Assembly (NCBI RefSeq): GCF_000024865.1
Contig: NC_013595.1
Location: 5,394,001 to 5,458,000 of the forward strand
From: Streptosporangium roseum DSM 43021
Lineage (GTDB): Bacteria > Actinomycetota > Actinomycetes > Streptosporangiales > Streptosporangiaceae
DNA: 64,000 nt
Direction of reading: 5' to 3'
The notes under the pieces are model-generated. The model ran no database searches and had not been told where the DNA came from. It was given only the letters and a program-made list of their open reading frames with translations. The position numbers and the translations under genes are program-made. Shown in pieces: positions 40,953 to 49,520 of this stretch (within the stretch, counting starts at the first letter, position 1; each line of letters opens with the position of its first letter).

Positions 40953-42098
40953 ATGCGTACTTTGATCCGCGACGTCAGCGTGTTCGACGGCGAGCGCACC
41001 ATCGCGACGGCCGACGTGGTGCTGGACGGCGATCGGATCGACTCGGTCGGCACCGATGCCGGCCATCCCGCCGACGTCGAGGTCGCCGGGGCCGGCAGGA
41101 CGCTCCTTCCCGGGTTGATCGACGCGCACACCCACGTCTTCGACGGCAGCCTGGCCGAGGCCCTGCGCTACGGGGTCACCACCGAACTCGACATGTTCTG
41201 CCTCCCGCAGATGCTGCCGCGGCAGCGGCGGCTGGCCGCCGAGAACGACGACGTGGCCGACTTTCGCAGCGCGGGCACCCTGGCCACCGCGCCCGGCGGG
41301 CACCCGACCCAGCTGCTGGCGGCCCTGGCCGGCACCGTCCTGGACGGCATCGACGCGACGGCGATCGACTTCGTCTCCGATCCGGCGCAGGCACCGGCCT
41401 TCGTGGCGGCCAGGCTGGCCGAGGGAGCCGACTACCTCAAGATCGTCATCGATGACGGTACGGTGCACGGCGCCGACCTCCCCGTGATGACGCCGGAGAT
41501 CGCCGCCGCCCTCGCCGCGGCGGCACACGACGCCGGACTGCGGGTCATCGCCCATGCGATCACCGCATCCGAAGCGACGATCGCGCTGGACGCCGGCGTC
41601 GACGGACTGGCCCACGTGTGGACCGACCTCGCGCAGGACGACCCGGCCTCGCAGCGGCTGGCCGAGCGGGTCCGCGCCCAAGGGGTCTTCGTCGTGACCA
41701 CGCTCGCCTACTTCGAGGCGATCACCGCTCAACACCTCGAGACCGCCGACTGCGCCCGTCCCGGCAGCTCCGCCAACGCCGTCGGCGCGCTGCGGGCCCT
41801 GCGCCAAGCCGGCGTGCCCCTGCTCGCCGGGACCGACGCCACCCCGTTCGCGCCCGCCCACGGCGCCGGCATGCACCGCGAACTGCACCTTCTCACCGAG
41901 GCCGGGCTCAGCCCGCAAGAGGCGCTCGCCGCCGCGACCAGCCTCCCCGCGTGCCACTTCGGCCTGACCGACCGCGGCCGGATCGCCCCCGGCCTCCGCG
42001 CCGACCTGGTGCTGGTCGAAGGCGACCCCACGCGAGACATCACCGCCACCGGCTCCATCACCGACGTCTGGCGCCGCGGCGTCAGGCAGTCCCGTTGA
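40953..42098 (+). CDS. Amidohydrolase-family metal-dependent hydrolase
   Basis: The enzyme has 381 residues. The ATG at 40953 follows AGGAG. Metal-site features of the superfamily are LLPGLIDAHTHV (His59, His61), a lysine in ADYLKIVIDDG that may be carboxylated, His in RVIAHAIT and GLAHVWTD, and Asp in LLAGTDATPF. The C-terminal composite domain ends in RIAPGLRADLVLVEGDP. It resembles imidazolonepropionase- or prolidase-like cyclic-amide hydrolases. The substrate is unknown. It begins an operon with a small membrane protein and a multicopper oxidase. Confidence 0.88.
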   Translation: MRTLIRDVSVFDGERTIATADVVLDGDRIDSVGTDAGHPADVEVAGAGRTLLPGLIDAHTHVFDGSLAEALRYGVTTELDMFCLPQMLPRQRRLAAENDDVADFRSAGTLATAPGGHPTQLLAALAGTVLDGIDATAIDFVSDPAQAPAFVAARLAEGADYLKIVIDDGTVHGADLPVMTPEIAAALAAAAHDAGLRVIAHAITASEATIALDAGVDGLAHVWTDLAQDDPASQRLAERVRAQGVFVVTTLAYFEAITAQHLETADCARPGSSANAVGALRALRQAGVPLLAGTDATPFAPAHGAGMHRELHLLTEAGLSPQEALAAATSLPACHFGLTDRGRIAPGLRADLVLVEGDPTRDITATGSITDVWRRGVRQSR

Positions 42099-42130
42099 CC
42101 GCCTCACGCACCCGTCTTGGAGGGACTTCC

Positions 42131-42541
42131 ATGCCCGAACGGCACACCCGCGATCCGCTGCGCCTGATGCGCGCCACCTCCCTCCTCCAATCGGCGGTCC
42201 TCTTCGCGCAGGTGGTGACGGCCGGCCTCCTGCTGGCCTCGGTGCCTGCCGGCCGGACGGCGCACGGCGTCATGGCCGGAGCCGTCGTCCTCGCCGTGCT
42301 GCTCAACCTCCTCGCCGCCGTCCTGGCCTGGCGGCCGGGCGGCGGCTCCCCGCGGCTCATCTTCAGGAGTCTGCCCATGCTCGTGTTCGCCCTGGTGCAG
42401 GCCGCCCTCGGCTACGCGCACGTGCGCGAGCTGCATGTGCCCATCGGCGCCCTGATGTTCGCCGCGAGCGTCCTGCTGCTGACGCAGGTCAGATCCGCGG
42501 GGCGGACACACCCCGACGTCGGCGCCGGAGCCGTGTCATGA
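42131..42541 (+). CDS. Four-helix membrane protein, unknown
   Basis: The protein has 136 residues. The ATG at 42131 follows GGAGGGA. Four hydrophobic segments are predicted at about 15-37, 47-68, 80-98 and 104-122, with short charged loops. No family recognised with certainty. It overlaps the multicopper oxidase start by four bases, so it may help in copper handling or in placing the oxidase at the membrane. That is inferred from position only. Confidence 0.75.
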   Translation: MPERHTRDPLRLMRATSLLQSAVLFAQVVTAGLLLASVPAGRTAHGVMAGAVVLAVLLNLLAAVLAWRPGGGSPRLIFRSLPMLVFALVQAALGYAHVRELHVPIGALMFAASVLLLTQVRSAGRTHPDVGAGAVS

Positions 42542-44037
42542 ACCTCACCCGGAGGCATGCGCTGCGACTGCTCGGAGCGTCCGCCGTGGCGGTGCCGGCC
42601 GCGGGGCTGCTGGTGGCCGCCGTGCGCGACCGGGTCGACACCGTCGGCCGGGTCGCGTTCACCAACCGGCTCCAGGCTCCACCGCTCGCCCCGTCGCGGC
42701 TCGACTCCGCCGGACGCCGGGTGTTCGATCTGCGCATCCGCGCCGGACAGCGTGAGTTCGTATCAGGCCGTCCGTCATCCACCTGGGGCGTCGACAGCGA
42801 CTACCTCGGCCCCACGCTGCGGGCACGGCGCGGTGAGCGCGTGCTCGTCAACGTCGCCAACGGGGTGGACGAGACGACCACCCTGCACTGGCACGGCATG
42901 CACCTGCCACCGGAGATGGACGGCGGCCCCTACCAGCCGATCGAACCCGGCGCGACCTGGTCCCCCACCTGGACGATCGACCAGCCCGCCGCATCCCTGT
43001 GGTACCACCCGCACCCCCACGGACGGACCGCCCGCCACCTCTACCGGGGGCTGGCGGGCATGTTCCTGGTCGACGACAACCCCGTTCCCGGCCTCCCGCA
43101 CCGGTACGGGATCGACGACGTCCCGCTCATCGTGCAGGACCGGCGGCTGGACGGGGGAAGGCTGGATCCGGACGAACCGATGTCCGGCACCACGGGCTTC
43201 CTCGGCGACCACCTGCTCGTCAACGGGATCCTCGGCCCCTACCTGGAGGTCACCACGACGAGGATCCGGCTGCGGCTGCTCAACGGCTCCAACGCACGCG
43301 TCTACGACTTCGCCTTCGCCGACGGACGCCCGTTCGCCCAGATCGCCTCCGACGGAGGACTGCTGAGCGCCCCGCACGGCACCCGCCACGTCCAGCTCGC
43401 CCCCGGCGAACGCGCTGAGATCGTGGTCGCCCTCACGCCGGGAGAACGGGTCGTGCTCCGCAGCGCCTCCCCTGCCACCGGGGCGGGCCTCGTCCAACGC
43501 GACGGCGGCGCCGACCGCTTCGACGTCCTGGAATTGCGCGCGGCCCCGACCTTGACCAACTCGCCCGAACTGCCCGACCACCTGGCCGCCCTACCGCCGC
43601 TACCGGCGCACACGGCCGTCCGCACCCGGACCTTCGAACTCGCCGAACACCACATCAACGGCAGAAAGATGGATCCGCGCCGGATCGACGCGCGCGTCGG
43701 CAAGGACACCACCGAGATCTGGGAGGTGCGCAGTGGCGACGGCACCCTGCACACCTTCCACGTGCATGACGTGCAGTTCCAGGTCCTGTCGGTCGACGAC
43801 CGCAAGCCGCCCCCGGAACTGTCGGGCTGGAAGGACACCGTCTTGCTCCCGCCGGGGACCCGGATGCGACTCATCATGCGCTTCGCCGACTACGCCGACC
43901 CCCACCGGCCCTACATGTTCCACTGCCACATGCTGTACCACGAGGACCAGGGCATGATGGGCCAGTTCCTTGTCCTCGACCCTGGTCAGGCCGCCGCACC
44001 GCTGCCCCTCCCCGGCGGACACCCGTCACACCACTGA
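42538..44037 (+). CDS. Exported multicopper oxidase (Tat signal)
   Basis: The protein has 499 residues. The N-terminus LTRRHALRLLGASAVAVPAA is a Tat signal. All four copper motifs are present: HWHGMH (117-122), YHPHPH (156-161), HTFHVHDVQF near 400, and HCHMLYHEDQGMM (462-474), whose final Met is the axial type-1 ligand. It is a three-cupredoxin enzyme of the CotA/CueO class, oxidising phenolic substrates or Cu(I). There is no Met-rich insert as in CueO. Its start overlaps the small membrane protein gene. It may act with the amidohydrolase on an aromatic or cyclic compound. Confidence 0.92.
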   Translation: MNLTRRHALRLLGASAVAVPAAGLLVAAVRDRVDTVGRVAFTNRLQAPPLAPSRLDSAGRRVFDLRIRAGQREFVSGRPSSTWGVDSDYLGPTLRARRGERVLVNVANGVDETTTLHWHGMHLPPEMDGGPYQPIEPGATWSPTWTIDQPAASLWYHPHPHGRTARHLYRGLAGMFLVDDNPVPGLPHRYGIDDVPLIVQDRRLDGGRLDPDEPMSGTTGFLGDHLLVNGILGPYLEVTTTRIRLRLLNGSNARVYDFAFADGRPFAQIASDGGLLSAPHGTRHVQLAPGERAEIVVALTPGERVVLRSASPATGAGLVQRDGGADRFDVLELRAAPTLTNSPELPDHLAALPPLPAHTAVRTRTFELAEHHINGRKMDPRRIDARVGKDTTEIWEVRSGDGTLHTFHVHDVQFQVLSVDDRKPPPELSGWKDTVLLPPGTRMRLIMRFADYADPHRPYMFHCHMLYHEDQGMMGQFLVLDPGQAAAPLPLPGGHPSHH

Positions 44038-44170
44038 ACCGGCCGACCTCACCTCGGAAGGCCGGACGGCCAGGGCCGGCGGGGAAGGGAGTGTAACCAC
44101 TCCTAACGCAATGATCTGAGACGGCGCCGGCAGATCAGGGCGTAGCCGAGGCTGAGGAAGGCTCCCCCGG

Positions 44171-44400
44171 TCACGGTGCCGCCGGAGAGGGGGGCGGCAG
44201 GGACGGCACAGCAGGCGTCCCCGCACCAGGCTTCGCGGCCTTCCTTGACCGCGACGGCGGCGCGACCTTCCCGCCGCGGGTCCGGCAGGTGCTCCCGGCC
44301 GGCGCCTCACACATGGGACAGTCGAACGCCTCGACCGCGGCCGCCGGGTCAGCAAGATCACTCTGTCGCAGAACCTGCCGCGAGCCGTGCTGTAAGAACA
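44171..44400 (-). pseudogene. Zinc-binding domain fragment of a mobile-element protein
   Basis: On the minus strand the frame reads AAAVEAFDCPMCEAPAGSTC then RTRGGKVAP, a CxxC-x7-C zinc module seen in recombinase- and Tn3-associated actinobacterial proteins. After it the sequence departs from the usual 'KYHT' continuation. It is taken as a truncated relic. Confidence 0.5.
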
Positions 44401-44423
44401 GCGGTGGTGAGGGCCTTTTCGAA

Positions 44424-44471
44424 GGCGCGTCCTCGCCTGGCCGGCATCGGCTCACCAGGCGAGGACGCGCC
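44424..44471. terminator. Strong 17-bp hairpin
   Basis: A perfect 17-bp stem (44424-44440 with 44455-44471) with a 14-base loop lies 29 bases past the esterase stop and faces the multicopper oxidase operon. It is a likely bidirectional terminator. The rest of 44038-44499 contains only the zinc-module relic. Confidence 0.75.
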
Positions 44472-44499
44472 CGCTGTTGCGCCTGAAGGGCAACGACGC

Positions 44500-46005
44500 T
44501 CAGGGCATATGTGCCCAGAAGTCGAGGCCGTGCTCGGCCACGTAGTCCGTGCCACCGATCCGTCCGGGGGCCAGGGACTGGACGTGGCCGGCGCCGACGC
44601 CGGGCCAGGCCGGCAGGTCGGCGCAGGCCGGATCACCGGAGGTGGCGAAAGCCGTCCAGTACCGGTTCATCCGGTCGGCGAGCGCGCGCTGTGCCGCCGA
44701 CAGCGGCGGACCGCCGGGAAAGTCGAACTGGTACACCAACTCGCTGGAATGCTGGGCGCCGGCCGGGAACCCTGGGAGGGGCACGATCGGCGGGGCGTCC
44801 CGGTCGGCGAACTCGTAGAACCAGGTGTCGGTGTACGCGGCGAAGGCCTGGCCCAGTTCCCAGGCGGGACGCGCCCAGGCCCGGTCCGTGCAGATCTGCG
44901 CCCAGGCGAGGCTCGGTGTCGGGAAGCGGTCGAGCGCGTACCGTGTGGCGATCTCCTCCGCCGCGGCACCGAACGCCTCGGTCAGCAGGCGTGGGTAGCT
45001 CTCGGCTGTGACCGGGTTGCCGGCGAGGTCGGCGAAGAGTCCGACGAAGAAGCGCGCCTCATCGCGCGTGGTGCCCAGCATCAGCGGTATCCGGTGGAAG
45101 CGCCCGGCGGGCAGCGCCTCCTCCGGCGACTCGGGCAGGGTGGGTCCACCGAAGGCCGGCCTGATGAAGGCGTCCGAGGCCTGGAGCAGGTCCGTCACCG
45201 GAACCCGCCGGAGCTGGGCGAGCGCCGAATCGGGATCACTGCCCGGCGTGACCCACCCGTGCTCGACGGCGGTCGCGGCGCCGAGCTGGTCCAGTTCGGC
45301 CGCCGGAATCCAGCTCGGCGGGAGCGCGGGGACACCGGGGATGAAGGTGTGCGCCGGTGTCGAACCCGTCACCGCGAACGCGCTCTGCAGGATCGCCCGG
45401 TGGAACAGCCCGGCCGACGCGGGCGACACCAGATGCCCTGCGACCATAAGAGCCCCGTACGACTCTCCGAAGAGGGTCACGTTCTCCGGGTCGCCGCCGA
45501 ATCGCGCGATTTCCCGCTGCACCCAGCGCAGGACGGCCTGCTGGTCCTGCAGACCGAAGGTTCCCCCGTCGGCGAGGCCCGGATGGCCGAAGCACGCCAG
45601 CACGCCGAGCCGGAAGTTCGGAGCCACGACGACGACGTCGCCGGTGACGGCGAGCCGCTGGGGATCGTAGGTGGCGGCGGTCCCGTTCGTCCCGCCGCCG
45701 CCGTGCAGCCACACCATCACCGGGCGCCCGGTGCCCGGGGCCTCCGGCACGGTGACGTCCAGCGTCAGACAGTCCTCATCGACCGCGGTGACGTCGGCGA
45801 ACGACTGAGCCAACTGCGGCGCGGGGTTGCCTGGCGCGGTCGCGTCCCGGACCTCGGACCATGGTGTGACCGGCGCGGGTGGCCGCCATCGCCGCTCTCC
45901 GACCGGGGCCGCGGCATAGGGGATCCCCCTGAACGAGAGGTGTCCATCGAGTCTGCGGCCACGGATGGCGCCACTGCTCAGCTGTACGGTCACGTGCTGG
46001 GTCAT
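44500..46005 (-). CDS. Type-B carboxylesterase (second copy)
   Basis: The product has 501 residues without a signal peptide. Type-B motifs are FRGIPYAAAPVGERRW near the start, DEDCLTLDV, oxyanion loop WLHGGGG (99-105) and nucleophile elbow FGESYGA with Ser182. It shares general layout with the esterase at 8660 but differs in the elbow (GESYG against GQSAG) and is not a close duplicate. A 26-bp operator lies 57 bases upstream. The TetR gene that would have bound it is broken. Confidence 0.88.
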   Translation of the reverse strand: MTQHVTVQLSSGAIRGRRLDGHLSFRGIPYAAAPVGERRWRPPAPVTPWSEVRDATAPGNPAPQLAQSFADVTAVDEDCLTLDVTVPEAPGTGRPVMVWLHGGGGTNGTAATYDPQRLAVTGDVVVVAPNFRLGVLACFGHPGLADGGTFGLQDQQAVLRWVQREIARFGGDPENVTLFGESYGALMVAGHLVSPASAGLFHRAILQSAFAVTGSTPAHTFIPGVPALPPSWIPAAELDQLGAATAVEHGWVTPGSDPDSALAQLRRVPVTDLLQASDAFIRPAFGGPTLPESPEEALPAGRFHRIPLMLGTTRDEARFFVGLFADLAGNPVTAESYPRLLTEAFGAAAEEIATRYALDRFPTPSLAWAQICTDRAWARPAWELGQAFAAYTDTWFYEFADRDAPPIVPLPGFPAGAQHSSELVYQFDFPGGPPLSAAQRALADRMNRYWTAFATSGDPACADLPAWPGVGAGHVQSLAPGRIGGTDYVAEHGLDFWAHMP

Positions 46006-46062
46006 CAGGTGTGCTCCCTGACCGGGGTGCGGAACGGGCTTCGGGCGAAGCTGCTGACACTT

Positions 46063-46088
46063 CGTAGCAATATGCCCATATTGCTACG
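46063..46088. promoter_or_regulatory. TetR-type operator with perfect 12-bp arms
   Basis: CGTAGCAATATG (46063-46074) and its exact complement (46077-46088) flank a 2-base centre. A further AACAATATGG half-site lies 10-20 bases upstream on the minus strand. Sits between the esterase start and the TetR relic. Confidence 0.8.
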
Positions 46089-46150
46089 ATAGCAGTGCGA
46101 CCATATTGTTTTCTGGGGGGCTGTCCCCTCCCACGCCTCAGTGATGACGA

Positions 46151-46475
46151 TCAGCGATCGTGAGAATCGCGGCGCCCGGCGAACACCGCGGCGATGACCC
46201 GGCGCAGCACGTCCGGTGCCGAGAACGCGTCCGCGCCCGAGAGCGCGACCTGATCGGCCAGGCCCTGCGGTCGCGAGGATCATTCGGGCGGCGAGTACGG
46301 CGTCGACACCTGGCTCGACCTCACCTCGCTCCACGCCGTTCCCGACCGCCGTCATGACGTATCCGAGGAGGTCACCGCCTGCCTTCCGGGCGACATCGGC
46401 CAGGCCGGTGTCACGCAGCGCCTGAGTCTGCGCCCGCGCTGCTGGGGTCCGGGAGGCGACGGTGGCGTTGGGCGT
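46151..46475 (-). pseudogene. TetR-family regulator, C-terminal relic with frameshift
   Basis: On the minus strand the frame first reads TPNATVASRTPAARAQTQAL then RDTGLADVARKAGGD, LLGYVMTAVGNGVERGEVEP and GVDAVLAARMILATA. A one-base loss near 46268 shifts to a second frame reading GLADQVALSGADAFSAPDVL then RRVIAAVFAGR, ending at TGA 46153-46151. The DNA-binding domain is gone and ISAzo13 sequence abuts it at about 46475. It probably once controlled the esterase. Confidence 0.75.
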
Positions 46476-46695
46476 GACCGGACTGGAGGCCGGTGACGAA
46501 CCGTTGGGGCGGGTGCGTCGTCCAGGCGGAGGCCATAAGCGGTTGATCGAGCTCGATCCCGGGCTGCGGCCGGCGTTGCCGGTGCTGGTCGAGCCGGACG
46601 AGCGTGGGGACCCAATGTCGCCGCTGCGGTGGACGACGAAGTCCACTCGTAGTCGCCGAGCTGCTCACCGAGCACGGCTTCGTCCGGCGGGCTAA
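46465..46695 (+). mobile_element. ISAzo13-family transposase fragment
   Basis: The frame reads LEAGDEPLGRVRRPGGGHKR, LIELDPGLRPALPVLVEPDE and RGDPMSPLRWTTKSTR, the N-terminal region of ISAzo13 transposases. A frameshift leads to VVAELLTEHGF in another frame. The insertion seems to have cut the TetR gene. Confidence 0.75.
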
Positions 46696-46976
46696 CGCCG
46701 GCTACCGCAACGTGCGCTGGACCAGCTCCCGCCCCGATCTGCCGACGCTGCGGGTGTGGATCGGCCTCTTCCAGCCGTCGCCCGGCAGTCCTCATGGCAC
46801 CGACCGGCCCGCCATCCAGATCAACGACGCCCACGACAACGGCGGCAAGGGCAAGGGTCGCGTGGTCGGGGAGCCGGCCTCGGCCGGCGCCCACGGATGC
46901 TCGCGGCCTACTGGCCGAACGTGAGTAAGAGGGGCTATGACGACCCCGACCATTGCGGCGGGGGCAATGACTGATG
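46690..46976 (+). pseudogene. Fragment of an unknown accessory protein
   Basis: The frame reads NAGYRNVRWTSSRPDLPTLR then VWIGLFQPSPGSPHGTDRPA and IQINDAHDNGGKGKG. After a frameshift near 46880 it continues as RPRMLAAYWPNVSKRGYDD. The composition looks coding, but no family is recognised. 46977-47272 shows no gene. Confidence 0.45.
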
Positions 46977-47272
46977 TCGGTGCACAGCAGGCATCCACGG
47001 CACGCTCAAAGCGTGTCGGGTGATGCATTCGATCCCCAGGCCGGACAGTCCACCGGGGTCGTCAACGCCCGTGAGGTCGCGGACGAGCAGGTCATCGGTG
47101 ACGCCCGCATGGCAGTACAGACTGTGAGGTCCGCGCGGCCAGGGATGTCGAGCGCGGCATTGATCTCAGTCAGCGATCGGGTGCCGCTGGTTGGCGGGCT
47201 ATCGGCACGTCCGCTGCGAGGGCAGCGCCCTCGTGGTCCGGCGCCGCGCGCAGCACCCCCTGGAAAGATCCG

Positions 47273-48277
47273 TCATTGTGCGTTGCGTATCCCGAGGATG
47301 TAGGTCGCGGTAAGCGCGATGGTCCGGTCCTCGTCATGTGTCAGATCCGCGAGGGCTCGTGACGCTATGGTTCCCGGGATGTCGGCGAGGGCTTGTGTCA
47401 GCCGTCGGCGTGCAGGCGGTTCAACGCTGCCGTGGGTGAGGCGATCAACGAGCCCGGTGGCGATCTGGTCCGTCAACGCGGGACGGCTCGCCAGCGCGCT
47501 CAGGGCATCGGCTGCGTCGACGTCATTCGTCCCCTCGATGACCATATCGATGAGCGTCGGGACCGCCTCGGCTATTCCGCGTGTCCCGAGTGCCAGAGCC
47601 GCATACCTGCCGACCACGATGTCGGGGTGCGTGAGGGCGTCTTTCAGCAGGGCGGTCGCCTGGCCGTTCGGAATCTCGACGATGGACTGGATGGCGCGTT
47701 TGCGCACCTCGGCCGCTGGTGAGCCGAGGCCCTCGGCCAGCAGCGCCAGGCCGTCATCGCCCGATCGTGCCAGAGCCCATCGGAGGGCTCCGGCGACGTT
47801 CGGGTCCGTCTCGTTCAGCGCTGCCTCGACCAGTGCTTCCACCGGCATCGGGGCGTCGTCGGCTGAGGACAAGGCCGCGCGCTGGCGCTTTCCGGCGCTC
47901 TTTGACCCCAATGCCTGCAGGAGTGCGACGATCTGGAGGACGTCCTCCCAGCCGGCGGGTTCTACGGCGTCGATCCGGCGTAGGCGTGTGAGCAGCTCCG
48001 TCTCAGCCGTGATGCGTTCTCGCGTCTGGCGGATGAGGTCGTCGACGAGTTCCGAGGGTGTGAAGCCGGGGTCATCGAGCGCGCGGCTGACTTCACGTAG
48101 CGACAGGCCCAAGCATCGCAGGCTCTCGATATGGAAGATTCGCTGGATGTCCTCGCTGGAGTACTCGCGATAGCCGGCGTTGGTGCGGCCTGTTGGCCGC
48201 ACCAGGCCGAGCGAGTCGTAGTGCCTGAGCATGCGGGCGCTGACCCCGGACCGTTGTGCCACATCACCGATCAACAC
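47273..48277 (-). CDS. MerR-family regulator fused to HEAT repeats
   Basis: The protein has 334 residues. The GTG start at 48277 follows GGAGGAG. The MerR DNA-binding domain occupies 1-75 (MLIGDVAQRSGVSARMLRHY, DSLGLVRPTGRTNAGYREYS) and a dimerisation helix 80-125. From about 145 to the end the protein is built of HEAT-like repeats, for example VRKRAIQSIVEIPN, VVGRYAALALGTRGIAEAVP and DAADALSALASRPALTDQIA. This effector domain is unusual for MerR proteins, which normally bind a drug or metal. It follows a HEAT-repeat gene by six bases, under a promoter with MerR-type 19-bp spacing. Confidence 0.9.
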   Translation of the reverse strand: MLIGDVAQRSGVSARMLRHYDSLGLVRPTGRTNAGYREYSSEDIQRIFHIESLRCLGLSLREVSRALDDPGFTPSELVDDLIRQTRERITAETELLTRLRRIDAVEPAGWEDVLQIVALLQALGSKSAGKRQRAALSSADDAPMPVEALVEAALNETDPNVAGALRWALARSGDDGLALLAEGLGSPAAEVRKRAIQSIVEIPNGQATALLKDALTHPDIVVGRYAALALGTRGIAEAVPTLIDMVIEGTNDVDAADALSALASRPALTDQIATGLVDRLTHGSVEPPARRRLTQALADIPGTIASRALADLTHDEDRTIALTATYILGIRNAQ

Positions 48278-48283
48278 GGCCTA

Positions 48284-48952
48284 TCACTCCTCCTGGCTGG
48301 TACTGCCGAGGGCTACGACGCGCTTGGCCTCCTCGATCGCGAACTCGAATCCGGCATCCGGGTCGCGCAACAGCCGTTCCGTGGCGATCGCGTGCGTGCG
48401 CACGCGCGGGTCGAGATCCGTCATCGCAGCGCGCAGGGTTGGCATCATCACCTCACCGAGCGCGATCAGTGCCCGGCTGAGGCTCAGCTGCATCTCACGT
48501 TCGCCACGGCCGAGCTGTGTCGACAATACTGCGGCCAATTCGGGCTCCTCGCCTTCGGGCACGAGCGCGACCGCTGCCCGCCATGCGCTCCGCGCCACCT
48601 CATCGTCGGCGTCGGACAGAAGCTCCCGGGTGATCGCCGGCCACGCTTGCCGATCCCCGATCTTGGACAGCGTGTGCAGCGCCTGGCTCCGTGCCTGCGC
48701 GCGCTCCGAGCGGAGTTCCTTGAGAAGCTCTGGGACCGTCATGGATGCCGAGTGGCGGGTGAGTGCCCACGTCAGCATTTCGCGCACGTGAAATTCGGGT
48801 TCGATCGCGCATCGTTCGATGAGCTTGTCGATGAACCGCGGGTCAGGGGTCGTGCCGACCGCCATCGCCGTCCGCAGCCGCACTGACGAGCGACTGTCCT
48901 CCAGCCCCTGGAAAGCTCGAATCATATCCGTGTCCAGTTTCTGCATGGTCAT
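48284..48952 (-). CDS. HEAT-repeat protein
   Basis: The protein has 222 residues. The ATG at 48952 follows AGGAGG at 8 bases; ATG 48946 and GTG 48961 are alternatives. About five HEAT-like helical pairs are visible (SSVRLRTAMAVGTTPD, FHVREMLTWALTRHSA, AQARSQALHTLSKIGD, DEVARSAWRAAVALVPEGEE, PRVRTHAIATERLLRD). It is a protein-interaction scaffold without catalytic residues. Encoded in the same operon as the MerR-HEAT regulator, it may bind the same partner and act as antagonist, sensor or target. That is inference. Confidence 0.85.
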   Translation of the reverse strand: MTMQKLDTDMIRAFQGLEDSRSSVRLRTAMAVGTTPDPRFIDKLIERCAIEPEFHVREMLTWALTRHSASMTVPELLKELRSERAQARSQALHTLSKIGDRQAWPAITRELLSDADDEVARSAWRAAVALVPEGEEPELAAVLSTQLGRGEREMQLSLSRALIALGEVMMPTLRAAMTDLDPRVRTHAIATERLLRDPDAGFEFAIEEAKRVVALGSTSQEE

Positions 48953-48973
48953 CGGGACCACCTCCTGGGCAAC

Positions 48974-49004
48974 AGTGAAGACCTTGTCACCGTGTCAAGG
49001 TCAA
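48974..49004 (-). promoter_or_regulatory. MerR-type promoter of the HEAT/MerR-HEAT operon
   Basis: On the minus strand: TTGACC (49004-48999), 19-base spacer, TTCACT (48979-48974). The spacer carries the palindrome ACCTTG..CAAGGT. The over-long spacer is the mark of MerR activation, so the operon is probably autoregulated. Confidence 0.7.
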
Positions 49005-49009
49005 GCGGA

Positions 49010-49135
49010 GGCACGCCAGCCCGGAGACCCCCCAGGTCTACGCCCACCCCGACAGCCTCGACCTCTCCCCCGCCGGCAAGATCGACCAACGCCTGGCCGC
49101 CGCCGTACAACGCCGCACCCGGCATACCTCCTGAG
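49010..49135 (+). other. Short decayed coding relic
   Basis: A frame ending in AHPDSLDLSPAGKIDQRLAA AVQRRTRHTS (TGA near 49131) has coding-like composition but no start. It may be the tail of a phage- or IS-related protein; not identified. Confidence 0.3.
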
Positions 49136-49186
49136 GGATCACCCGATGAGCCCCGGTGACCCGCCGCTCCGGTCCTTCGATCAAGG

Positions 49187-49433
49187 GTGAACACCCACCC
49201 AAGGGCGGCGACAAGGCATTGAAACGGGCCATGTCCTCGCCGCGTTCGCGTCCCTGTCCGCCCCCGAGAGCAGGGAGTACTACGACAAGAAGCGCGTCGA
49301 GGGCAAGGAACACAACGCCGCCCCGATCTGCCTCGCCCGTCGACGTTCAGACGTCACCTACGCCATACTCCGCGACCGCAAGCTCTACCGGCTTCGCCGG
49401 AAGAACCACACCCGAAAGCCCGCGGCCGCGTGA
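49187..49433 (+). mobile_element. IS110-family transposase, C-terminal remnant
   Basis: The frame reads KGGDKALKRAM, then after a one-base shift SREYYDKKRVEGKEHNAAPI, CLARRRSDVTYAILRDRKLY and a KNHTRKPAAA tail ending at TGA 49431-49433. This is the C-terminal helical region of IS110 transposases. The catalytic DEDD half is absent. Confidence 0.8.
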
Positions 49434-49520
49434 CGAATCCCATAGGGACACCCTCCGCATCGACGGGACGTAAACCTTCGCTACACATTTTCCCTAACCG
49501 CCCCCAAAGGGGCGTCTTGT

